From Enterococcus hulanensis (lineage in GTDB: Bacteria; Bacillota; Bacilli; Lactobacillales; Enterococcaceae): a stretch of 64,000 nt of DNA. A model generated the notes under the pieces. That model was given only the letters and a program-made list of their open reading frames with translations. It did not search any database and had not been told where the DNA came from. Of this stretch, positions 57,867 through 64,000 are shown one piece after another. The stretch's first letter is position 1. Each line of letters opens with the position of its first letter. Made by a program: the position numbers and the translations under genes. The stretch spans positions 1 to 64,000 of the forward strand of contig NZ_BJED01000004.1 of NCBI RefSeq assembly GCF_005405485.1. The letters run 5' to 3'.

Positions 57867-59462
57867 TTATCGGGCAAAGCCAATTGGTGAAAATGCCACA
57901 TAGGTTAAAATAACAACAACTACCAATACAATAGCAGTCACCTTGGTGTATTTCCAAGGCTCGATATCGACTTTTGTATCGAATGAGTTCAACACAAATT
58001 CTCCATCAGGTTTCAATTTGGAAACTACCATTAAAATGATAATGTCTAAAACGAATAATGCCGTCAAAACATAGAGGAAATGGATATTTTGGAAAAACAT
58101 TTTTGATAATGCGTATAACACGATATGCACAGCGATCGTCGTTTTTGCCCCAAAAGCCGTTGCTTTTTTTGAATAAAAGGCAAAGAGGATGATCACAAGC
58201 AGCGGCATATTGTATAAGCCATTGAATTCCTGAACGAACTGATACAAACCTGCTGGCGCAAAAGAAATGAATGGCGCTACGATAATAGAGATAATCCCCA
58301 CAACCACTGTCACTGTTTTACCAGCCCGAGCGATTTGTTTGTCATTTGCTTTCTTATTGATAAGCGGTTTATAAAAATCCAGTGAAAACAAGGTCGATGT
58401 CGCGTTCAAAGCTCCCGCAAATGATGATAGGATCGCACCAAAGATCACAGCGGCGAAAATACCAAAGATCATTTTCGGCAATACTTCACTGACTAAAAAA
58501 GGATACGCATTATCTGGATTTGACATTAAACTATCCCCAAAAATATTCCGAGCGACGATCCCTGGAAAGACTAGGAACAACGCGCCAAAGATTTTGAAGA
58601 CGCCGACCATGAACGCCCCTTTTTGTGCCTCAGCTAAATTCTTGCCGGACAACGCTTTTTGAACGATCATTTGATTGGTACACCAGAAATACAGATTGTT
58701 AAACAGCATCCCAGTAAATAAGGTCGGCCATGGAACAACAGCCGAGTCGATCGATCCCACAGAGTTAAGCAGCCATGGGGTGTTTACCACAACGTGTTCG
58801 ATCCCGCCAACAAAGCTGCCGTCACCAAGCTTCATTAAGCCTAAAATTGGGACCAGCAATCCACAAACTAGCAGACCGACGCCATAAATGGAGTCACTAT
58901 TGGCACTTAACGACAAGCCGCCGATCAGCAGATAGAGGATGCCGACAATACCAATTGCCATTGCTACGATTATGATCGCGACGATCGGCTGGACACCCAG
59001 CAGCTCATCAATATGGAAGATCTTATTGAACACCAGTGATCCAGAATAAAGAACCACGGGTAAGAAAGAAGTCATATAGGTCACAATAAATAAGATCGAA
59101 ATAATTCGTTTGGTAACCGTATCATAACGAATCTCGATGAAATCTGAGATCGTATTGATGCCGTATTTAAAATATTTTGGCAAGAATATTACAGCCAAGG
59201 CTACGATCGCAATCGTAGCAGTTACTTCCCAGGCCATTACTTCCATCCCTGCATGATAACTTTGACCATTTTGTCCGACTATTTGTTCGGTGGACAGGTT
59301 CGTCATGATAATCGTGCCGGCGATCGGCAAAGCCGTTAAGCTTCGCCCGCCCATGAAGAAGCCTTCTGATCCAGAAGTATCGACACTTCTGGATCTAGAA
59401 TAGGCAAACAACCATACACAGATGACAATCACTAGGAAACTGATTATAGAAAAAAGATTCAT
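57867..59462 (-). CDS. sodium:solute symporter (SSS family), probable inositol transporter
   Basis: A 531-aa protein with about 14 membrane segments and SSS-family features: GGRSLTALPIAGTIIMTNLSTEQIVGQNGQSYHAG, WEVTATIAIV, ISDFIEIRYD and SSFAGALNATSTLFSLDFYKPL. SGLT-like members of this family carry myo-inositol or sugars with sodium. Its place after iolE points to an inositol or related polyol; that is inference from context. Confidence 0.87.
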   Translation of the reverse strand: MNLFSIISFLVIVICVWLFAYSRSRSVDTSGSEGFFMGGRSLTALPIAGTIIMTNLSTEQIVGQNGQSYHAGMEVMAWEVTATIAIVALAVIFLPKYFKYGINTISDFIEIRYDTVTKRIISILFIVTYMTSFLPVVLYSGSLVFNKIFHIDELLGVQPIVAIIIVAMAIGIVGILYLLIGGLSLSANSDSIYGVGLLVCGLLVPILGLMKLGDGSFVGGIEHVVVNTPWLLNSVGSIDSAVVPWPTLFTGMLFNNLYFWCTNQMIVQKALSGKNLAEAQKGAFMVGVFKIFGALFLVFPGIVARNIFGDSLMSNPDNAYPFLVSEVLPKMIFGIFAAVIFGAILSSFAGALNATSTLFSLDFYKPLINKKANDKQIARAGKTVTVVVGIISIIVAPFISFAPAGLYQFVQEFNGLYNMPLLVIILFAFYSKKATAFGAKTTIAVHIVLYALSKMFFQNIHFLYVLTALFVLDIIILMVVSKLKPDGEFVLNSFDTKVDIEPWKYTKVTAIVLVVVVILTYVAFSPIGFAR

Positions 59463-59484
59463 CGTCTAGCTCCTTTTCAATAGA

Positions 59485-60375
59485 TTAAAGACCGGTGACC
59501 TCTCGAATGTAGCTTCTGGCTTTGACTGCATATTCAAATGGATTGGCTTTAGCCGGGTCCTGTTCTGCTTCAACTACGATCCAGCCTTCATAGTCGCTGG
59601 CATGGATTGCTGTCCAGATTGGAGTGAAATCAATCATCCCATCACCAGGAACCGTGAAGACGCCTTTCTTCACGCCGTTTAAGAAGCTGTCTTTTTCCTT
59701 TTCTACTTCTTCAGCCGTTTCTTGACGGATATCTTTAAAATGGATGTGCTTGATACGATCTTGATGACGGTTGTAAACCGCGATTGGATTTTCACCAGAA
59801 AAGACTAAATGTCCCGTATCGAACAATAATTTAACTTTCGCTGGATCAGTCATTTCCATTAAACGATCGATTTCTTCCGTTGTTTGAACGCCGGTACCCA
59901 TGTGATGATGGTAAACGATCTCCATATCCTTTTCGTGGGCCAGATCCCCTAATTTTTCTAATCCTTCCGCCAGTTTTTTCCACTCTTCATCAGTGAAAAC
60001 TGGTTTATCATCAAAGACTGGCGCTGTCATAATGCCTTGGATACTATGACCCTGCTCTGCTACTACGATGACTTTTGCTCCCATCGCATGTAAGAAATCC
60101 CGATGCGCTTTGAAGGCTTCGGCAGTTTCTTCAAAAGGTTTAGTTGTCAGAAACGCACTGAACCATGCGCTGGCAACCTTTAAGCCGCGAATACTCAAAT
60201 ATTGTTCCAACACCTCTGGATCTTTTGGATATTTGTTGCCGATCTCGGTTCCGGTGAACCCAGCAAGGGCCATTTCACTGATACATTGTTCAAAGGTATT
60301 TTCACTACCAAGCTCCGGCATATCATCATTGGTCCACGCGATTGGTGCGATGGCTAATTGAATTTGTTTGGTCAT
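59485..60375 (-). CDS. iolE: inosose dehydratase IolE
   Basis: Dehydrates 2-keto-myo-inositol in the second step of inositol breakdown. The 296-aa TIM barrel starts IQLAIAPIAWTNDDMPELG and continues NTFEQCISEMALAGFTGTEIGNKYP, the signature of IolE rather than of general xylose-isomerase-like proteins. Metal-binding residues appear in YHHHMGTGVQT, LLFDTGHL and HIHFKDIR. It lies between the symporter gene and the second dehydrogenase. Confidence 0.92.
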   Translation of the reverse strand: MTKQIQLAIAPIAWTNDDMPELGSENTFEQCISEMALAGFTGTEIGNKYPKDPEVLEQYLSIRGLKVASAWFSAFLTTKPFEETAEAFKAHRDFLHAMGAKVIVVAEQGHSIQGIMTAPVFDDKPVFTDEEWKKLAEGLEKLGDLAHEKDMEIVYHHHMGTGVQTTEEIDRLMEMTDPAKVKLLFDTGHLVFSGENPIAVYNRHQDRIKHIHFKDIRQETAEEVEKEKDSFLNGVKKGVFTVPGDGMIDFTPIWTAIHASDYEGWIVVEAEQDPAKANPFEYAVKARSYIREVTGL

Positions 60376-60391
60376 ATTCTCACACTCCTGC

Positions 60392-61417
60392 TTATTTTTT
60401 TAGTTGTACTAAACTCTTCGTATCGAATGATTCTTGACAAGCCAACGCGATCTTAGTTGATTGCAATCCATCTTCTGCATTAACCGCTGGTTGACGTTTT
60501 TCTTGAATACATGAGATAAATTCTTGGGCTTCACGAATGAAGGCTTCTCTAAATCGTTCTGGGAAGTTTTGCGAACATGGACGGATGATCCCTTGATCGT
60601 TCATGATCGTCACAAGATTTTTCTCAGGTGCTTGCGCTACTCGCAGCATTCCTTTGGTTCCCATGATCTCTGTTTCGACATGATAGCCATGAGCTGCGTT
60701 TCTGCCGGCAACTAGTAAAGCCATTGTTTTATCACTCAAGCTCATCATTGCAGCTCCGGTCTCAAGCTCACCAGCCTGATCCAATTCTGGATACGCCGCA
60801 TTTTTCCCAATCGCCCACACTTGATCGACTTCTTGGCCGGTAAACCAGCGAACCAAATCAATATCATGGATCGCCATATCCAAGAACAAGCCGCCGCTGT
60901 CGTTATTCATCGCAAATTTGACAAAGCTTTCTAAGCCTTCGCTCGGATCGATCCCATAACAACGAATCAGTGTGATTTCGCCGATTTCGCCATCTTCAAC
61001 CATTTTCTTCGCATACTGATATGACTCATCATAGCGGCGCATGAAGCCTAACATGAAGACCTGATCAGGATGCTCTTCGATGACTTTTTGGGTCTTTTTA
61101 ATATCTTCAACTTCTAGGCCTAATGGTTTTTCAGTAAAGACATGCTTGCCATTTTCCATCGCCAAGCGGACTTGGTCACAGTGAAAGCCTGATGGTGAAA
61201 CAATAAAGACTGCATCGATCACGGAACTTTTGACCATTTCTTCATAGCTGGAAAAAGTATGCTTGACGCCTAATTTCTTCTGTGCGAATGCTAATTCTGT
61301 TTCAACTAAACTGCACGCAGCCGTAAGCTCACAACCACTGACACCCGTTGCTAAATTTTGTGCATGTACTTTTCCTAATCTTCCTAAACCGACGATGCCT
61401 ACTCTAATGTTGTTCAT
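60392..61417 (-). CDS. Gfo/Idh/MocA-family inositol dehydrogenase (scyllo- or myo-inositol)
   Basis: A 341-aa NAD(P)-dependent oxidoreductase: Rossmann loop RVGIVGLGRLGKVHAQNL, FTEKPLG with the catalytic Lys, GFMRRYDESY, and the active-site pair in LDMAIHDIDLVRW (Asp and His four apart). It is a second IolG-type enzyme; paralogues of this kind often oxidise scyllo-inositol or D-chiro-inositol. It lies between iolG and iolE. Confidence 0.87.
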   Translation of the reverse strand: MNNIRVGIVGLGRLGKVHAQNLATGVSGCELTAACSLVETELAFAQKKLGVKHTFSSYEEMVKSSVIDAVFIVSPSGFHCDQVRLAMENGKHVFTEKPLGLEVEDIKKTQKVIEEHPDQVFMLGFMRRYDESYQYAKKMVEDGEIGEITLIRCYGIDPSEGLESFVKFAMNNDSGGLFLDMAIHDIDLVRWFTGQEVDQVWAIGKNAAYPELDQAGELETGAAMMSLSDKTMALLVAGRNAAHGYHVETEIMGTKGMLRVAQAPEKNLVTIMNDQGIIRPCSQNFPERFREAFIREAQEFISCIQEKRQPAVNAEDGLQSTKIALACQESFDTKSLVQLKK

Positions 61418-61440
61418 GAAATACCTCCGTTTTCTGAGAA

Positions 61441-62448
61441 TTACTCATTGTATAGTGCTGGTCGTTCATCCATTTGAATCATTACTTTTGTTTTTGTTTC
61501 ACGAGACTCATGACAAGCCATCATGGTGATCGCTGCTACATACCCATCCCAAGCGGTAGGACCGACAACCGCATCATTTTTGATCGAATCGATCCACAGC
61601 TTGAATTCATAATCATAGGCATCCAAAAAGCGAGTCTGCCAATCTGGTGAAACAGGTGTGTAATTTTTTTCTTCTGATTTAATTCGTGTATAGGCTGGGT
61701 CCGTCATTCCTACTTCTGCCGTTTCGAAAACCACATCACATTTAATATCGTAGCCGAAGCGGCAATTCACAAAGATTTCCAAATCAATCGTTACACCGGA
61801 TTTTGTTTGAAAGATCAGCAGCTGCGGATCATGCAAATCGGCATGGGAATTGCTGGTTTTCTTCGGCAAGATCATTTGAACAGATTCATAATCTTCATTT
61901 AGCAACCAGCGAAGCACATCAATCTCATGAATCGCGGTGTTGCTGATCGCCATCGGTGTCGTGTAGTTTTCATCCGCGCTAGGATTTCTATGGGCACAAT
62001 GCATCATTAATGCTTCTCCGTATTGCTTCGATTCGATTGCTTCTTTCAGTTCAATGTAGCCGCGGTCATAGCGGCGCATGAAGCCAACCTGAACCAATTT
62101 CTTCCCATAAGCAACTTCCGCATCAACGATCCGGCGGCAGCCTTCCGCATCCATCGCTAATGGCTTTTCGCAGAAAACATATTTCCCATGCTTGATTGCT
62201 TCTAACACATACTGCTCATGAGTCGGGTCCCAAGAAGTCACAACAACGACATCCACATCTTCAGAAGCGATCAATGCTTCTCCGGTTTCAAAGAATTTAG
62301 CATCGACACGTTTGGCAACCTCTTTAGCGGCTTTTACATTGATATCTGAGACTGCTGTCACATAAGCCCCTTGTGTTTTCTGATTGATCCTGTCGATATG
62401 CTCGATGCCGATTGCACCTGTTCCGATAACGCCCACTTTTACTCTCAA
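61441..62448 (-). CDS. iolG: inositol 2-dehydrogenase IolG
   Basis: Oxidises myo-inositol to 2-keto-myo-inositol with NAD. The 335-aa protein has VKVGVIGTGAIGIEHIDRIN, VTSWDPTHEQYVLEAI, FCEKPLAMDAEGCRRIV, VGFMRRYDRGYIELKE and HCAHRNPSADENYTT, all close to Bacillus IolG. The catalytic Asp-x3-His motif reads NTAIHEID, so Asn stands where Bacillus has Asp172. The start is a TTG at 62448 behind AGGGGGA. A cre site lies upstream. Confidence 0.93.
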   Translation of the reverse strand: MRVKVGVIGTGAIGIEHIDRINQKTQGAYVTAVSDINVKAAKEVAKRVDAKFFETGEALIASEDVDVVVVTSWDPTHEQYVLEAIKHGKYVFCEKPLAMDAEGCRRIVDAEVAYGKKLVQVGFMRRYDRGYIELKEAIESKQYGEALMMHCAHRNPSADENYTTPMAISNTAIHEIDVLRWLLNEDYESVQMILPKKTSNSHADLHDPQLLIFQTKSGVTIDLEIFVNCRFGYDIKCDVVFETAEVGMTDPAYTRIKSEEKNYTPVSPDWQTRFLDAYDYEFKLWIDSIKNDAVVGPTAWDGYVAAITMMACHESRETKTKVMIQMDERPALYNE

Positions 62449-62484
62449 TTACTTATCCCCCTGTTCTGTTGTTTAAGCACACAT

Positions 62485-62498
62485 AGTATGCGCTTACA
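62485..62498 (-). promoter_or_regulatory. cre site in front of iolG
   Basis: On the minus strand TGTAAGCGCATACT fits the CcpA consensus TGWAANCGNTNNCW with one mismatch. It lies in the 112-bp gap between the alcohol dehydrogenase gene and iolG, suggesting glucose repression of the operon or an internal promoter here. Confidence 0.7.
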
Positions 62499-62560
62499 AA
62501 ATTATTCCTGTGTAGCTTTTATTCTTAAAAGGTAGAGCCCTCTCTTTGCTCCGCCTTTTA

Positions 62561-63721
62561 CTACCCATAAGCTTGTACATATAATTCCTTTATTTGACTA
62601 TGACTAGGCACCTTTTTATTATTTTGCGGACTTCCGCTGGCCAACGCATCCGCGGCCATTTTGTCTAAGGCTGCCATAAACGCTTGCTGATCAATACCAT
62701 AATCTCGGATCGTTGGGATCGACAGCTGCTCACAGAGTTCTTGGATCTTTTTAATCAGATACTCCGCAGCCTCTTCCGTCGATAATTCTTCGGCTGCCGG
62801 ATAAATAAATCTGGCGATCGTCGCTAATTCAGCCTGAATAGCATCCTTTGAGAATTCTAAAAAGACCGGCAATAACATCGCATTTGATATCCCATGAGGA
62901 ATGTGAAAAAGTGCCCCCACCGGTCGACTCATTCCATGAATCAATGTGACTGACGCATTCGAAAAGGCAATCCCCGCCTCCGTTGAAGCTAAGCTCATTT
63001 GTTCTCTGGCTTCAGTGTCGTCGCCATTTTCGTATGCCTGAGAAAGCGTGTTCAAAATTTTCTTCATCGCTTCCAGTGAAAATAGTCGTGTCACCTCATT
63101 GGCTTTGACCGATACATAGGATTCCAGCGCGTGACATAAGGCATCGACTCCGGTCGCCGCGGTTACTTTCGGCGGTACAGTTTTCGTGAAATCAGAATCA
63201 ACGATTGAAATCTGGGGCATGAAAACGAGATCCTTCATCATCATTTTGACTGCCGTTTTTGTATTGGTAATAACTGCCACATCGGTCACTTCCGAACCAG
63301 TTCCCGCAGTTGTTGGAACAGCAATCAGCGGAATCCCCGCTTGCAGCTGATCAAAATCCCTTACATGAATCGCCTCGAGACTTAATTGATTAGCCGCCAA
63401 AACGGCTACCACCTTGGCTGTATCCAAACAGCTGCCGCCGCCAAAAGCAATGATATGATCACATTGATATTTTTGAAACAACTTCAACGCGTCATAGACG
63501 TTTTCTTGTGTCGGTTCGGCTTGAATGTCTGTATACTCGGCTAACTGATCACTTGTTTTTCCTAACAGCTCCTTGACCTTTTGGAGATGTCCCGTTTGCT
63601 GCATAACCGTATCACTAATGATTAACGGCTTGTTGCCTAATTTTTCTGATTCTTCCATAAGAAATTGGATCGTTCCCCCGCCTATTCTTAAATTGGCAGG
63701 CATTTTCAGTTGAATATTCAC
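62561..63721 (-). CDS. iron-containing alcohol dehydrogenase
   Basis: A 386-aa group III dehydrogenase. It has the NAD-binding GGGSCLDTAKVVAVLA and PTTAGTGSEVTDVAV, and iron ligands in TGVDALCHALESY (Asp, His) and LIHGMSRPVGALFHIPHGISNAM (two His). Its position between iolA and iolG suggests that it reduces an aldehyde formed in inositol breakdown or oxidises a polyol related to inositol; this is inference. It is not a standard member of iol operons. Confidence 0.9.
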   Translation of the reverse strand: MNIQLKMPANLRIGGGTIQFLMEESEKLGNKPLIISDTVMQQTGHLQKVKELLGKTSDQLAEYTDIQAEPTQENVYDALKLFQKYQCDHIIAFGGGSCLDTAKVVAVLAANQLSLEAIHVRDFDQLQAGIPLIAVPTTAGTGSEVTDVAVITNTKTAVKMMMKDLVFMPQISIVDSDFTKTVPPKVTAATGVDALCHALESYVSVKANEVTRLFSLEAMKKILNTLSQAYENGDDTEAREQMSLASTEAGIAFSNASVTLIHGMSRPVGALFHIPHGISNAMLLPVFLEFSKDAIQAELATIARFIYPAAEELSTEEAAEYLIKKIQELCEQLSIPTIRDYGIDQQAFMAALDKMAADALASGSPQNNKKVPSHSQIKELYVQAYG

Positions 63722-63761
63722 AGAAAAAACCTCTTTCTGGCTAATCGCCTATATCAGAATC

Positions 63762-63790
63762 CTCGAAGCTCTTTGACAGAGCTTCGAAGC
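63762..63790 (-). other. Hairpin between iolA and the alcohol dehydrogenase gene
   Basis: CTCGAAGCTCT, loop of about five bases, AGAGCTTCGAAG: a stable stem without a T run. It lies between two genes of one operon, so it may be an RNA processing or stability element rather than a terminator. Confidence 0.55.
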
Positions 63791-63796
63791 AAATCT

Positions 63797-64000
63797 TTAT
63801 ATCTCACTTTGTGCATAACGAGCTGTAACTACTTTTCGATGGGTATAAAATTCAACACTGTCTTTGCCATTGGCATGCAGATCGCCAAAGAAAGAGTGCT
63901 TCCAGCCCGAAAAGGCAAACCAAGCCATCGGCGCCGGTACGCCAAGATTGATTCCCAGCATTCCAGCATCAACATTTTCTCTAAAGTAGCGAATCGCCGA
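63797..64000 (-). CDS. iolA: methylmalonate-semialdehyde dehydrogenase IolA/MmsA, C-terminal part (runs off the window end)
   Basis: The last 67 codons of an aldehyde dehydrogenase: [57 protein letters not shown]. This end is specific for the CoA-acylating MmsA/IolA enzymes ([15 protein letters not shown]...SF.GD...G...V.FYT..K), which convert malonate semialdehyde to acetyl-CoA at the end of inositol breakdown. The gene continues beyond the window and is upstream in the operon. Confidence 0.93.
   Translation of the reverse strand, partial: SAIRYFRENVDAGMLGINLGVPAPMAWFAFSGWKHSFFGDLHANGKDSVEFYTHRKVVTARYAQSEI

Overview
The window is low-GC Gram-positive DNA and reads as an Enterococcus chromosome. 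The evidence is the mraZ-to-divIVA division cluster running into a T-box-controlled ileS, a WxL surface-protein locus, LicT-type antitermination, PTS beta-glucosidase genes and frequent TTG/GTG starts behind strong AGGAGG-type ribosome sites. The species cannot be fixed by reading. Inositol genes together with a full Rnf operon suggest a species outside the two most-studied enterococci, but that is inference.

Layout. 1-138: 5' end of an IS30-family transposase gene. 321-2628: a DtxR/MntR-type metal regulator and zwf. 2721-20243 (minus): the cell-wall and division cluster mraZ-rsmH-ftsL-pbp2x-mraY-murD-murG-divIB-ftsA-ftsZ-ylmE-sepF-ylmG-ylmH-divIVA, then ileS behind a T-box. An array of three 10-bp repeats in front of mraZ looks like its own operator. 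20412-30750 (mostly minus): housekeeping genes, namely DUF3397, a 38-aa DUF4044 membrane protein, recN, argR, tlyA, ispA, xseB, xseA, folD, nusB, asp23-like, efp, an aminopeptidase P family gene and a GlsB-like membrane protein.

30871-42400 is accessory. It holds a soluble LytR-CpsA-Psr-like protein followed by a 33-codon membrane ORF. Next comes a beta-glucoside operon (licT-type antiterminator, PTS EIIBCA, GH1 6-phospho-beta-glucosidase, exported histidine phosphatase) with a visible promoter, cre site, RAT element and terminator. A PadR/MFS pair follows. Then comes a second GH1 gene with an RpiR regulator; its predicted acid/base Glu is Gln. Two convergent NagB-like genes follow, one of which has lost key catalytic residues.

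43182-48110 (minus) is a complete rnfCDGEAB operon for an ion-translocating ferredoxin:NAD oxidoreductase, unexpected in a lactic acid bacterium. 48403-52306 is a divergent WxL locus (large WxL protein; cell-wall-anchor-like protein, small WxL protein, DUF916/DUF3324 protein) with a 20-bp perfect palindrome in the shared upstream region. 52553-56865 holds a PadR regulator, a gene scar (AraC-type and VOC-type fragments), a TetR regulator with twin operators followed by an M23 peptidase, an unknown gene, a GNAT acetyltransferase and a DUF3267 membrane protein.

57407-64000 (minus) is an inositol catabolic operon: iolA (cut by the window end), an iron-dependent alcohol dehydrogenase, iolG, a second iolG-like dehydrogenase, iolE, a sodium:solute symporter, an orphan PTS EIIB and a 29-codon ORF with a perfect ribosome site before the terminator. 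A cre site lies in front of iolG.

I saw no CRISPR array, tRNA or rRNA gene, or prophage. All product names come from reading motifs and general family knowledge; no database search was possible.
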